From the NCBI RefSeq assembly GCF_001427795.1, contig NZ_LMHJ01000001.1, forward strand, positions 1,334,281-1,398,280: a DNA stretch of 64,000 nucleotides. The letters run 5' to 3'. The position numbers were made by a program, and so were the translations under genes. The DNA is from Nocardioides sp. Root682 (GTDB lineage Bacteria; Actinomycetota; Actinomycetes; Propionibacteriales; Nocardioidaceae). Below, in pieces: positions 8,139-17,687 of this stretch (position 1 is the stretch's first letter; the number at the start of each line of letters is the position of its first letter). The notes beneath the pieces were generated by a model that was given only the letters and a program-made list of their open reading frames with translations, was not told the DNA's origin and did no database searches.

Positions 8139-8750
8139 ATGAGAGCACGCATCGCCATCGCCCTGGCCGCCGTCCTCGCGAGTGCGGCCTGCGGCAACAA
8201 GGTCGAGGACGTCACCGCGGAGCCGACGACAGCGGCCTCGACGCCGAGCGCCACGGAGAGCCTCCCGGCGAGCACCGCCACCACGGCGGCGTACGACGAC
8301 ACGGCGCTGCTGGAAGCGCTGGTCACCCTGGCCACCGCCCCGAGCGCCGAGGCAGCCTCGGCGTTGCCCTTCGCCGCGCAGGTCCGGCTGGGACTCGGGC
8401 CTGACCTCGTCGCGACCCGTCCTCGCGACCGGCTCGCCTCCTTCGGTGGCTGGGACGTCGACCTCGAAGCCTTCCGCGGCCACGTCGGCCCCTTCAACGC
8501 CCTCGGCCGGCTGGCCGCGCATGCCGACGGCGACGACTCCCTCACCCGCTTCACCACCACGATCGGCGAGCATCCGCACTGCGCCAGTCCGCCGGCACCC
8601 GCGCCTGCCGGCCTCGCCGATCATCGACACATCTCCCTCCAGCCGACCGACGACTCGATCGACGGCTGCCTCGAGTGGTTCACGGTCGACCTGTTCCTGG
8701 ACGACAGCGGAACCATCGACACGGTCACCTTCGACATCTGGGAACCGTGA
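8139..8750 (+). CDS. Putative secreted lipoprotein, unknown function
   Basis: 203 residues. A short signal peptide ends in the lipobox LASAAC, with the lipidated cysteine at 18, followed by a Thr/Ser/Ala/Pro-rich linker (about 25-60) typical of cell-surface tethers. The rest has paired cysteines and acidic patches but no domain I recognise. The ATG at 8139 is preceded by a GAGGAGAG site 4 bases upstream; longer open-frame starts upstream would remove the signal peptide and are rejected. It converges on the histidine kinase gene (6 bases between the stops), which by position could relate to envelope sensing. That link is conjecture. Confidence 0.7.
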   Translation: MRARIAIALAAVLASAACGNKVEDVTAEPTTAASTPSATESLPASTATTAAYDDTALLEALVTLATAPSAEAASALPFAAQVRLGLGPDLVATRPRDRLASFGGWDVDLEAFRGHVGPFNALGRLAAHADGDDSLTRFTTTIGEHPHCASPPAPAPAGLADHRHISLQPTDDSIDGCLEWFTVDLFLDDSGTIDTVTFDIWEP

Positions 8751-8756
8751 CGAAGC

Positions 8757-10061
8757 TCAGGCGTGAGGGAGTTCGACCACGAAGCGCGTGGGATTCCTCG
8801 GGCTGACCAGGCGCACGTCGCCGCCCGCGCTGCGCGCGATCCGTTGCGCCAGCGGCAGCCCCAGACCGGCGCCGCCGTGGTCGCCCGACGCGTGGCCGGG
8901 CTCGAAGACGCGGTCAGCGATCGCCGGATCCACCCCGGGTCCGTCGTCATCGATGGCGATCCCCACCATCCCGTCGCGGACCTCCACCACCGACACTCGC
9001 ACGTGGGCGGCCATGCGCAGCGCGTTCTCGAGCACGGGCCCGACCGCGCGCGCCACCAGCGTCTCGTCGAGGGCGACCCGCACCCTGTCGCCGACGTCGA
9101 TCTCGACCGGATGCGTCGCGTCACGGGACAGTTGAAGGAGAACCCTCCGGACGTCGGCCGCCGACGCACCGTGGGGCGAGCCGGACCGAGCCAGCTGGAG
9201 CAGACCGGTGATCGTCTCGCCCATGCGGCGGCTGCCGGCCCGGATCTCCTCCACCTCAGCGCGTACGTCGTCCTCCAGGTCAGGCCGCATCGCCAGCAGG
9301 TCCGCGGTCCCCTGGACCGCGGTGAGCGGCGTGCGCAGCTCATGGGCCAGCTCAGCCGTCAGCCGTTGCTCGGACAGGATCGCGGCGTCCACCTTCTCCA
9401 GCAGGGTGTCGAGGGTCTTGCCGAGGGCGGTGATCTCGTTGGTCGGAGCCCCGAGCTCGAAGCGGCGTCCCAGGTCGTGCTCACTCCAGTCGGCCGCCGT
9501 GGATGCCATGGCAGCAACCGGCGCCAACGCTCGCCGACTGACCCACGCGGCCAGGGCGGCGGAGGCCAGGACCGCGAGCATCCCGGTGATCGCGCTCACC
9601 AGCAGTGCGTAGTGCTCGGCCTCCTCGTAGGGCCCGAGCCGTTCGTTGACCACCACGATCCCTTCGACACCCGAGGCGAGGATGAAGGGATGCGCCCGGA
9701 TCCTCCTGGTCTCCCCCACTGATCGCGTCCCATGCCCGGCGGCGACGAGGTCGGCGTACTGCTCGGCCAGGGCGGGCGGCTCACTTCCCGCCACCAGCGT
9801 CCCCTTGTCGTCGTACACCGCGACACCGGCGTCGAGCGCACCGTCCGGTACGACCAGTTGCGTGGACGTGGAGGCCGCATCAGCCGAGCTGATCACCGCC
9901 TCGGCTCGCTCCTCGAGCACCCGGTTGATGGACCGGGTCGACGTCTGCGACAGCACCAGTTGGACGATGAGGGCCAGCAGCACGACCGCGAAGGCGGTGA
10001 TCGTCGCGCTGAGCACCACGAGTTGGCGGCGGAAGGAGCCCGTCGGGCGGGTCTGCGTCAT
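8757..10061 (-). CDS. Two-component sensor histidine kinase
   Basis: 434 residues with two membrane segments (about 14-36 and 152-172) bracketing an extracellular sensor of about 115 residues, then a HAMP region (about 173-225). The phospho-accepting histidine is H240 in LAHELRTPL. The catalytic ATPase domain has an N-box (GPVLENALRMA), a G1 box (DDDGPGVD) and a G2 box (GGAGLGLPLA). The ATG at 10061 overlaps the response-regulator stop (ATGA), so the pair is translationally coupled. The larger open frame to 10529 belongs to the regulator's coding region and is not used. The signal sensed is unknown. Confidence 0.9.
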   Translation of the reverse strand: MTQTRPTGSFRRQLVVLSATITAFAVVLLALIVQLVLSQTSTRSINRVLEERAEAVISSADAASTSTQLVVPDGALDAGVAVYDDKGTLVAGSEPPALAEQYADLVAAGHGTRSVGETRRIRAHPFILASGVEGIVVVNERLGPYEEAEHYALLVSAITGMLAVLASAALAAWVSRRALAPVAAMASTAADWSEHDLGRRFELGAPTNEITALGKTLDTLLEKVDAAILSEQRLTAELAHELRTPLTAVQGTADLLAMRPDLEDDVRAEVEEIRAGSRRMGETITGLLQLARSGSPHGASAADVRRVLLQLSRDATHPVEIDVGDRVRVALDETLVARAVGPVLENALRMAAHVRVSVVEVRDGMVGIAIDDDGPGVDPAIADRVFEPGHASGDHGGAGLGLPLAQRIARSAGGDVRLVSPRNPTRFVVELPHA

Positions 10062-10720
10062 TGGAGGCGGAACCCCACACCCCGGACCGTGTCGATCCGG
10101 ACCGGCGAGGCGACCGATTCGAGCTTGGTGCGCAGCCGCCTGATGTAGGAGTCGATGGTGTTCTCGGCGACGAGCGCACCGTCGGGCCACGCAGCGGAGA
10201 CGACGGTACGACGACGCACGACCTCGCCCGGTCGCGCCATGATCGCCGCAAGCATCCGGAACTCGGTGGGCGTGAGCAGCGCCTCGCCGGCCGTCGTACG
10301 AATCGCGTGACTGGTGGGGTCCAGGACCAGGCCGGTGCTGGCGCCGGGGCGCGCCCCCGGACGGCGACCCAGTGCCTCGATCCGCACCAGCAATTCCTTC
10401 ACGTCGAACGGCTTGGCGAGGTAGTCGTCGCCTCCGGCGTGGAAGCCGGACAAGGTGTCCTGGACGGTGCCGAGCGCGGTCAGGAACAGGACCGGTGCGT
10501 GCTGACCCGCTGATCGCAGCGCCTGGCATACGTCCCGGCCATCCGCGTCAGGCAGGCCGATGTCGAGCACCAGCACGTCGACGGCGGCATCGAGCCCGAA
10601 CGCCCGCACCGCCTCGGCCCCGTTGTGGGTCAGCACGGCCTCGTGCCCGGCACGGCGCAGGGCCTGAGCGAGCACCCGGCGGATCGCCGGGTCGTCCTCA
10701 CACACCCCCACGGTCAGCAC
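10058..10720 (-). CDS. OmpR/PhoB-type response regulator
   Basis: 220 residues from a GTG at 10720. The receiver domain has the acidic pair E9/D10, phospho-acceptor D53 (VLDIGLPD), T81 and K103 (KPF). The C-terminal winged-helix domain (about 125-220) ends in IDTVRGVGFRLQ, the usual OmpR-family ending. The GTG lies 4 bases after the stop of the DUF2231 membrane protein, so three genes form one unit with the kinase last. Longer starts upstream add an unrelated Arg-rich stretch and would overlap that gene. Its targets cannot be told from this window. Confidence 0.9.
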   Translation of the reverse strand: MLTVGVCEDDPAIRRVLAQALRRAGHEAVLTHNGAEAVRAFGLDAAVDVLVLDIGLPDADGRDVCQALRSAGQHAPVLFLTALGTVQDTLSGFHAGGDDYLAKPFDVKELLVRIEALGRRPGARPGASTGLVLDPTSHAIRTTAGEALLTPTEFRMLAAIMARPGEVVRRRTVVSAAWPDGALVAENTIDSYIRRLRTKLESVASPVRIDTVRGVGFRLQ

Positions 10721-10724
10721 GGGC

Positions 10725-11234
10725 TCACTCTGCCCGATCGGCCGTCTCCGTGAGCTGCGCCGGAGCCGATCGCGGCGCGGCGACGTCACCCCAGGCGGCC
10801 CGTGCACCCGAGTCGCCGACCCGGTAGACCTGCACAGCGCAGGCCAACGCGGCCACGACAGCGAGCGAGGCCACGACCCGCGTCAGCGTGGGCGACATCG
10901 GCGCCACGTCCGCGCGCGCTGCCTTCCGGTCCAGCCAGACGAGGGCCGCAGAGAAGATCAGCAGCGCGATCGCGAACCAGATGAGCTGTTCGCCCAGCTC
11001 GGCGTGCTGACCGGGTTCGCCCACCCGGTGCTCGAGCTCCTCGCCGCTCGACGTCGCGACCGGACAGAGAACGGCCGCCACCAGAGCCGCCGCAACCACG
11101 AGCGGTCCGTACCGGCCACGCCACACCGGGCGGACCGCGATCGCCAGGGTGCCGAGCGTCGCCAGCGGAAGGAGCACCACGATGGCGTGCACGACCAGGG
11201 GGTGAAGGGGAATGCCGTTGATCAGGTCGAACAT
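10725..11234 (-). CDS. DUF2231-type integral membrane protein
   Basis: 169 residues with four predicted membrane helices. The N-terminal segment GIPLHPLVVHAIVVLLPLA, with its two histidines, is the hallmark of DUF2231 proteins, some of which are thought to bind haem or metals. The ATG at 11234 has a clear GAGGAG site 7 bases upstream. It is the first gene of a unit with the response regulator (4 bases downstream) and the sensor kinase, so it may be a partner of that signalling pair, for example reporting membrane or redox state. That role is inferred only from gene order. Confidence 0.75.
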   Translation of the reverse strand: MFDLINGIPLHPLVVHAIVVLLPLATLGTLAIAVRPVWRGRYGPLVVAAALVAAVLCPVATSSGEELEHRVGEPGQHAELGEQLIWFAIALLIFSAALVWLDRKAARADVAPMSPTLTRVVASLAVVAALACAVQVYRVGDSGARAAWGDVAAPRSAPAQLTETADRAE

Positions 11235-11304
11235 GGGTGCTCCTCGTACGGGTGGGATGTCATCCACCAGCCTCCGGCCCGGAACCTGTCGACAACCTGA
11301 CTGA

Positions 11305-12192
11305 TCACCGACGCCGCAGCGCGACCGCTGCTGTGCGCACGGTCTCAGTGAGCTCGGCCAGCGCCGGGCTGTCGAGACGCCACCGCTGCCAGTGCAGGGG
11401 TACGTCGACCGGGCGGGTCCCCGGCAACCGGACCAGCGCACCGGCGGCCAGCTCGGGAGCCAGGTGCGGCTCGGGGATCATGCCCCAGCCGAGTCCGCTG
11501 CGGACCGCCTCGTGGAAGTCGGCCGTGCTCGGCACCCGGTGGACCACCGGTGGTCGACCGACGCCACGGGCCGCGAGGACGTCGTCCTGGAGGCGGTCCT
11601 TCTCGTTGAACACGACCACCGGGATGGCTGACCAGTCGATGCCCCGGCCGTGACGGTGCCGCTCGGCCAGCCAGGGTGCCCCGGCCGGGACGTAGCGCAA
11701 CGAGCCCAGGGGTTCGGACACGCAGCCCTGCACCGGTCGGGGTTCGTCGGTCACCGCGGCGAGCACCTCGCCGCGACGCAACAGGTCGTGGGAGTGGCCC
11801 TGGTCCTCGACGTGCAGGCGCAGGGCGGTCGACGGCCACTGCGCCACCTCGCCGAGCACGGGCCGGAACCAGGTGGCCAGCGAGTCCGCGTTGACCGCGA
11901 CGGAGAGCTCGACGACCTCACCAGCGCCGAGCGACACGGCGGCCTCGGCAGCCAACAGCCGCAGCTGCCGCCCGAGTCGCACGAGCGGCTCTCCGGCGGG
12001 CGTCACGGTCGCGGGCGTCGTACGACGGACGAGGACCTGGCCCGCTGCTCGTTCGAGCGCCCGCACCCGCTGGCTGACCGCGCTCGGAGTGAGGTGGAGG
12101 AGCCGAGCGGCCGCCTCGAACGTGCCCTCCTCGGTGATCGCCACCAGGGTCTCCAGCTGGTCCGGGTCGAAGTGCACGGTCAAGTGAAGCAT
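11305..12192 (-). CDS. LysR family regulator of the ArgP/LysG type
   Basis: 295 residues. An N-terminal LysR helix-turn-helix (about 10-65, with FEAAARLLHLTPSAVSQRVRALE) is followed by an effector-binding domain. It resembles ArgP/IciA/LysG, which sense lysine or arginine and activate a divergent basic-amino-acid exporter gene. Exactly that arrangement is seen: a LysE-family exporter starts 62 bases away on the other strand. The ATG at 12192 has an AAGGG too close to be an ideal ribosome site; a GTG 15 bases further in (at 12177) is the alternative start. I infer activation of the exporter when intracellular lysine or arginine is high. Confidence 0.85.
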   Translation of the reverse strand: MLHLTVHFDPDQLETLVAITEEGTFEAAARLLHLTPSAVSQRVRALERAAGQVLVRRTTPATVTPAGEPLVRLGRQLRLLAAEAAVSLGAGEVVELSVAVNADSLATWFRPVLGEVAQWPSTALRLHVEDQGHSHDLLRRGEVLAAVTDEPRPVQGCVSEPLGSLRYVPAGAPWLAERHRHGRGIDWSAIPVVVFNEKDRLQDDVLAARGVGRPPVVHRVPSTADFHEAVRSGLGWGMIPEPHLAPELAAGALVRLPGTRPVDVPLHWQRWRLDSPALAELTETVRTAAVALRRR

Positions 12193-12236
12193 CCCTTCAT
12201 CACCTGAAGAAACATTCGCTGGCCTTCACTCGGACG

Positions 12237-12250
12237 CGAACCTAGGTTCG
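12237..12250 (+). promoter_or_regulatory. Palindrome and -10 element directly before the lysE-type gene
   Basis: CGAACCTAGGTTCG is a perfect 14-bp palindrome. It contains TAGGTT (12243-12248), a -10-like hexamer placed 6 bases before the GTG start, which suggests a leaderless mRNA or a regulator site overlapping the promoter. Confidence 0.4.
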
Positions 12251-12254
12251 AGGG

Positions 12255-12872
12255 GTGATCGCTCCAGCCCTCGCCGGCCTCCTGACCGGCCTGACCCTCA
12301 TCGTCGCGATCGGCGCCCAGAACGCCTTCGTCCTGCGGCAGGGGCTGATCCGCTCGCACGTGGGCCCCGTGGTCGCGATCTGTGCCCTGTCGGACGCCGT
12401 ACTGATCGCGGCGGGAGTGGGTGGGATCGGCACGATCGTCGACCACGCCCGCTGGGTCCTCGAGGTGGTCCGCTGGCTGGGCGTCGCCTTCCTGGTCTGG
12501 TACGCCGCCGCGTCGTTGCGTCGCGCGACGCGACCCGAGTCGCTCGCCGCGGCCGGCAACGGCGCCGCTGCTGAGCCACGGGGCCCCGTGCTCGGTCGCG
12601 CCGTCGCGCTCACGTGGCTGAATCCCCACGTCTACCTGGACACGGTGCTGCTCGTGGGCTCGATCGCCGCGGCCCACGACGGCGGCGAACCGGCCGGCCG
12701 TTGGTGGTTCGGTGCGGGCGCCGTACTCGCCAGCGGGCTGTGGTTCGCCAGCCTCGGGTACGGCGCCCGCCTGCTGGCTCCCCTGCTCGCCCGGCCCCGC
12801 GCGTGGCAGGTCCTCGAGGTGCTGATCGCGATCACGATGCTGTTCGTCGCGGCGAGGCTTGCCCTCGGATGA
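12255..12872 (+). CDS. LysE/ArgO family amino-acid exporter
   Basis: 205 residues with six predicted membrane helices, the standard LysE size. Two conserved LysE signatures are visible: AIGAQNAFVLRQGL near residues 18-31 and LTWLNPHVYLDTVLLVG near 121-137. Members export L-lysine and/or L-arginine, preventing toxic build-up during growth on peptides. It is divergent from its likely activator, the ArgP/LysG-type gene at 11305-12192. The GTG start has a -10-like TAGGTT 6 bases upstream. Specificity for lysine versus arginine cannot be read from the sequence. Confidence 0.9.
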   Translation: MIAPALAGLLTGLTLIVAIGAQNAFVLRQGLIRSHVGPVVAICALSDAVLIAAGVGGIGTIVDHARWVLEVVRWLGVAFLVWYAAASLRRATRPESLAAAGNGAAAEPRGPVLGRAVALTWLNPHVYLDTVLLVGSIAAAHDGGEPAGRWWFGAGAVLASGLWFASLGYGARLLAPLLARPRAWQVLEVLIAITMLFVAARLALG

Positions 12873-12897
12873 GGACCGGCCGCGACATACTCGCGAC

Positions 12898-13233
12898 GTG
12901 CCCACCCGCAGCCGTGCCGCGACCTACGCCAAGCGCCGCCAGCGCCGGATGGCCAAGGTCGACCACGACCTGACCGACGACCAGTGGTTCGCGCTCCAGG
13001 AGGCCTGGGCCGGCTGCGCCTACTGCGGAACGGTCGACGCGGCGCTCCAGAAGGACTGCATCCTGCCGATCTCGCGCGGTGGCCGCTACACGCTGACGAA
13101 CGTCGTGCCGGCATGCCGGTCCTGCAACGCCAGCAAGTGCAACCTCGAGGTCACGGCGTGGATGCGCCGCAAGAAGCTCGACGAACGCACCTTCCTGGTG
13201 CGGCAGGCCGAGACCCTGCAAGCGCTGGCCTGA
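12898..13233 (+). CDS. Small HNH-like protein with the catalytic His replaced by Cys
   Basis: 111 residues from a GTG at 12898. The fold is an HNH/ribbon-helix type with zinc cysteines C40, C43, C73 and C76 and the ending CRSCNASK. In the usual motif, DH(I/V)xPxSxGG supplies the general-base histidine; here the segment reads KDCILPISRGG, so C54 occupies that position. This makes ordinary HNH nuclease activity doubtful. The GTG is preceded at 6 bases by CATACT, a -10-like hexamer, which favours a leaderless start over the ATG at 12859 that would overlap the exporter gene. The N-terminus is strongly basic, which fits nucleic-acid binding. Confidence 0.75.
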   Translation: MPTRSRAATYAKRRQRRMAKVDHDLTDDQWFALQEAWAGCAYCGTVDAALQKDCILPISRGGRYTLTNVVPACRSCNASKCNLEVTAWMRRKKLDERTFLVRQAETLQALA

Positions 13234-13236
13234 ACC

Positions 13237-13770
13237 TCACGTGATCGAGGCCAGGAGCCGCTCGACGTCCCTTCGGGTGCGGAGCCGGTGCCAGTCGAGG
13301 GCGGCGTACGGTCCCTCACTCATCGCGGTCTCGTAACGGTCGCGGGTCCGGCCGTACGTCGTCCAGGCCCACCACAGGATCGAGTCCTCGCCGCGCCAGA
13401 ACATCAGTCCGCCCCAGCCTTCGCGGTTGCCGCTCCACAACTCCTCCTGGGTGGCTGCGCGGCGCACGGTCCGCGTGACGGATTGCCACATCACCCGCCA
13501 GAGTGGCGGGTTCACCCACACCACGGTGTCCGCCCGTTCCCAGACCAGCGTCCCGAGCTTGCTCTGGTAGTTGCCGTCGACGACCCACGCCTCGCCGGCC
13601 GTCGCCGCGGTGACACGATTCCGTAGTTCCTCGGCACTCGCCTGGGCCCAGTTCGCGCCCCAGTGCAGATCGTCGAGCTCGACGTAGGAGAGGTCCAGCG
13701 CTGCAGCGATCCGACGTGCCGTGGTTGTCTTGCCCGATCCGGAGCTGCCGACCACCGAGACCCTCCGCAC
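13237..13770 (-). CDS. P-loop nucleoside-kinase-like protein (topology-modulation/FlaR-like)
   Basis: 177 residues. Walker A GSSGSGKTT sits at 8-16, followed by an ELDDLHW motif (around 32-38) and EAWVVDGNYQ, a set typical of small adenylate-kinase-like P-loop proteins often annotated as DNA topology modulation protein FlaR. The true substrate of this family is not established. The GTG start at 13770 lies 7 bases after a TAGGGT hexamer, pointing to a leaderless message. It converges on the small HNH gene, with 3 bases between stops. Confidence 0.8.
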   Translation of the reverse strand: MRRVSVVGSSGSGKTTTARRIAAALDLSYVELDDLHWGANWAQASAEELRNRVTAATAGEAWVVDGNYQSKLGTLVWERADTVVWVNPPLWRVMWQSVTRTVRRAATQEELWSGNREGWGGLMFWRGEDSILWWAWTTYGRTRDRYETAMSEGPYAALDWHRLRTRRDVERLLASIT

Positions 13771-13839
13771 GACCCCAACCCTAGTCGCGGAGCGACGCGA
13801 CTCCTGTCATTACTGATCCAAGCGAGCGATGATCGAGGC

Positions 13840-14796
13840 GTGAGCACGACCGAGCCGGGGATCGGGTGGGGCAAGGTACTCGCCCTGCTCACCGTGCTCG
13901 CGATCGCGAATCTCTGGTTCAAGCCGTTCGAGGACAAGGACGCGAACCCGCCGGCCGCGACCCAGATCAACAGCGTGACCGAGCCGCTGGTGCGCCGTAC
14001 GTCGGGATGGACGCCGTTCGACAAGGCGACCGTCACACCCGGGATCCAGACGCTGACCGGCCGGGCGCAGTGCACGACCAACTTCGTCTTCACCGATGCG
14101 GCAGGCAATGTCTACCTGGGCCAGGCCGCCCACTGCGCGTCGGCGAGCGGCGACGAGATCAACGGGTGCAAGGCGCGGTCGAAGCCGCTCGGCACCAGGG
14201 TCACGTTCAACCTGCACGGGACGTCGTACGACGCCGGGAAGCAGCTCGCGAAGGGGCGACTGGCCTACAGCAGCTGGCACGCCATGCGGGAGGCCGGCGA
14301 GAAGGACCCGAACACCTGTCGCTTCAATGACTTCGCGTTGATCAGGCTGAACCCTCGCTACCACGACTTGGTCAATCCCAGCATGCCTCACTGGGGCGGG
14401 CCGGACGGGCTCTCGGAGGGTGGCCTCTACATCCTCGACCGTGCCTACGGCTTCGGCCGCTCATCGCTGCGCCGCGACAACAGCCCGGCCTCCCGCCAGG
14501 CCGCGCAGACCATGGCCGACCAGCCCGAGACCGAGGGCTGGGCCCACGTCATCATCGCCCCGTCCCCGGGCATTCCGGGTGACAGTGGCAGCGGGTACGT
14601 CGACGAGCACGGCCAGGCGCTCGGCACCCTGTCGACGCTCAGCATCGGGAGCATCCTCTACAACGTCCTCGGCGACCTGATGCGGGAGCTGGAGTACGCG
14701 CGCGAGCACTCCGGCATCCGAGACCTCAGGCTGGAGCTCGGCACGGTGGCGTTCGATCGCGACCTCGCCGAGGACGCCGAGGTCCTCACCGACTGA
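13840..14796 (+). CDS. Membrane-anchored or secreted trypsin-like serine protease
   Basis: 318 residues. A hydrophobic N-terminal segment (about 12-26) could be an uncleaved signal anchor. The catalytic triad of chymotrypsin-like proteases is visible: H98 in AAHCAS, D164 in FNDFALI, and S249 in GDSGSGYV. Paired cysteines (78/99, 110/160) could form disulfides, consistent with an extracytoplasmic protein. I chose the GTG at 13840 because earlier in-frame starts would run antisense into the P-loop kinase gene and push the hydrophobic segment inwards. Its stop overlaps the VOC gene stop by 11 bases (tail-to-tail). The substrate is unknown. Confidence 0.8.
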   Translation: MSTTEPGIGWGKVLALLTVLAIANLWFKPFEDKDANPPAATQINSVTEPLVRRTSGWTPFDKATVTPGIQTLTGRAQCTTNFVFTDAAGNVYLGQAAHCASASGDEINGCKARSKPLGTRVTFNLHGTSYDAGKQLAKGRLAYSSWHAMREAGEKDPNTCRFNDFALIRLNPRYHDLVNPSMPHWGGPDGLSEGGLYILDRAYGFGRSSLRRDNSPASRQAAQTMADQPETEGWAHVIIAPSPGIPGDSGSGYVDEHGQALGTLSTLSIGSILYNVLGDLMRELEYAREHSGIRDLRLELGTVAFDRDLAEDAEVLTD

Positions 14797-15442
14797 CGGG
14801 TTCCTGGGGTCCGCTCCGTACGTGCGGCGAGATCAGCGCCGTACGCACCGAGATGCCGATCTCGCGGTTCCGCACGGTGGTGATCCGGCGCCCCGGCTGA
14901 ACGGCATCCTTGACCGGGCCGGTGCGTTCGCCGAGGTACGCCACCGTGGCGTCGATGTCGTCGACGGTGTGGGTCAGCCCCCACAGGCTCGACGGCCCAT
15001 CGCTCGCGGTGTCCGGGGACCCGACGACCTCCAGGATCACGTCTCCGAGCCGGAAGAACGCCTGCCGCACCGGCGCCCCACCGAGCTCTCCGTCCCTCGT
15101 GCGACGCGGCTCCAGCCCGATCCCGCTGAGAGCGGCCAACGTCCGGGAGAGGTCCAGCGACAGCAGTACGACGTGGTCGATGTGCGTCACGCCGTTCGCA
15201 TGGATCGCAGGCTCGGCCAGCGGTGCGCCCGAGGCCTCCGTTGCGACACCGTCGACGTCGGTCAGTGCCACCGGCACGCCTCGAAGCGACCATCCGACGA
15301 TGCCCTTGCCGCGTTCGCTCCCGACCAACCGCAGCCGCACCGAGCCGACCCGACAGACCGCGTCGTCGTCGACGGTGAACCCCGCCGCGACCCACGCCTC
15401 CGGCGCATCCGCGATCACGAGCTCGTCGATGGTCACGTCCAC
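14786..15442 (-). CDS. VOC (glyoxalase-like) superfamily protein
   Basis: 218 residues with a vicinal-oxygen-chelate beta-alpha-beta pattern: THIDHVVLLSLDLSRTLAAL (about 85-105) begins one module, with ILEVVGSPD and WGLTHTVDDIDATVAYL later. The spacing of H88 and a later Glu is compatible with metal binding, but a specific reaction cannot be assigned. The GTG start at 15442 is preceded at 6 bases by TAGGGT, a leaderless-type promoter. Its 3' end overlaps the protease gene by 11 bases in convergent orientation. Confidence 0.75.
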   Translation of the reverse strand: MDVTIDELVIADAPEAWVAAGFTVDDDAVCRVGSVRLRLVGSERGKGIVGWSLRGVPVALTDVDGVATEASGAPLAEPAIHANGVTHIDHVVLLSLDLSRTLAALSGIGLEPRRTRDGELGGAPVRQAFFRLGDVILEVVGSPDTASDGPSSLWGLTHTVDDIDATVAYLGERTGPVKDAVQPGRRITTVRNREIGISVRTALISPHVRSGPQEPVSR

Positions 15443-15545
15443 GACGGAACCCTACCGGCGGGCGACGGCCGTCTACCTGCGCTGGGCACTCACCAGGTGA
15501 GTGCTGAGCGCAGGAATCACGGCAGTGCTTCCAGGCCAGACCCGA

Positions 15546-16619
<1,074 letters not shown>

Positions 16620-16674
16620 GGGCGCTGAGTCTATGGCCCCGTGACGGCGCGCCCGAATCAACGACCAGACACAG

Positions 16675-16708
16675 CGACGGCCCTCCCGGGAGGCAGGGAG
16701 GGCCGTCG
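16675..16708 (-). terminator. Strong hairpin after the first metalloprotease gene
   Basis: A 13-bp perfect stem (CGACGGCCCTCCC and its complement) with an 8-base loop, 15 bases past the stop of the gene at 16723-17544. No U-run follows, as is common in actinobacteria. Confidence 0.7.
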
Positions 16709-16722
16709 GCAGCGAGCAGGTG

Positions 16723-17544
16723 TCAGGAGCCGTACAGCGCCCTCACACCAGCGGCGTCGGACGCCTGGAACTCCAGGTCGCTCGACCCACCGTTGCACTG
16801 CGGGTAGTGCATGATCGAGGACGAGTCGTACGGCGTCAGCGGGCGCCAGTTGTTGTCCTCGAAGCAGGTGCCGGCCTCCGGACGCGTGTGCTCGTGGCGG
16901 AACCCGAGGGTGTGGCCGAGCTCGTGGCCCAGGATGTCGATCGGCTCCCAGTTGCCCGAGCTCCAGATCGAGTCATCGACCAGGACGTTGCGCGAGCGCT
17001 TCGTGGTGCTCGGGAAGAACGCCCGGGCGATGTACTGCGACGTGCTGACCGGCTCGACGGAGAACAGGATCGTCTTGTTGCGGGTGGTGCAGCTCGCGTC
17101 CTGCGCGGGGACGTAGACGAAGTTCACCTTCGACGACGCGGCCTCCCACAGCCCGGCGCCACCGGCCATCGCGGCGACGATGTCGTCGTGGCGGGTGCCG
17201 AACTTGGTGCTGACGCAATAGGTCAGGTTCGCCACCTGCGAGGCACTCCACTTGTCGTCGACTCCGCCGACCGTGTTGACGATGAGCCCGTCAGCTTGGG
17301 TCTCGGTAGGGGCGACCATGCCCTCGTAGAACTTCTTGAGGTCGCCCTTGGTGGACACCACCTCGTCGCCGTTGACGACGTAGGCGCCGTCGACGTCGAC
17401 GTACGTCGAGGCCTCGAACTCCTTGTACGTCGGTACCGGGTCGCCGGCGTCCGCGCTGGAGTAGGACGGGACCGTGGCACCCGCGAAGGCGGCCACCAGA
17501 CAGGCCACGCCGACGGAAATTCTGCTGACTCGCGATGACTGCAT
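16723..17544 (-). CDS. Secreted astacin-like zinc metalloprotease (copy 1)
   Basis: 273 residues from the ATG at 17544, which has an AAAGG site 7 bases before it; earlier ATGs only lengthen the signal. The N-terminus is a signal peptide (about 1-25). The zinc site HELGHTLGFRHEHTRPE and the Met-turn SIMHYP are those of metzincins, and GFRHEH with SxMHY is closest to the astacin (M12A) pattern. Four or more cysteines in the mature part suit disulfides outside the cell. The region of about 40-100 residues before the catalytic core may be a propeptide. A paralogue with nearly the same catalytic domain lies immediately upstream at 17688-18524. The substrate is unknown. Confidence 0.88.
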   Translation of the reverse strand: MQSSRVSRISVGVACLVAAFAGATVPSYSSADAGDPVPTYKEFEASTYVDVDGAYVVNGDEVVSTKGDLKKFYEGMVAPTETQADGLIVNTVGGVDDKWSASQVANLTYCVSTKFGTRHDDIVAAMAGGAGLWEAASSKVNFVYVPAQDASCTTRNKTILFSVEPVSTSQYIARAFFPSTTKRSRNVLVDDSIWSSGNWEPIDILGHELGHTLGFRHEHTRPEAGTCFEDNNWRPLTPYDSSSIMHYPQCNGGSSDLEFQASDAAGVRALYGS

Positions 17545-17630
17545 CAAAGAACCTTTCCCAAGAGAGGACATCTGGTTCATCAAAACCCGTCAACGCACGT
17601 CGCGACAATAGATCGTCCGGTTCACAAATC

Positions 17631-17672
17631 AGCAGGATCCCGGACTGCACGGATGTGAGCCGGGATCCCGCT
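17631..17672 (-). terminator. Hairpin between the two metalloprotease genes
   Basis: A 13-bp stem, AGCAGGATCCCGG with CCGGGATCCCGCT (one wobble pair), and a 16-base loop, 16 bases after the stop of the gene at 17688-18524. It suggests that the two copies are separate transcription units. Confidence 0.6.
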
Positions 17673-17687
17673 GGTGACGCTGGGTGA

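Noticed and set aside
13840..13850. GATGAT 6 bases before the protease GTG as another leaderless -10
   Set aside because: It lacks the TA start of the other cases, so it was left out of the motif list, although spacing fits.
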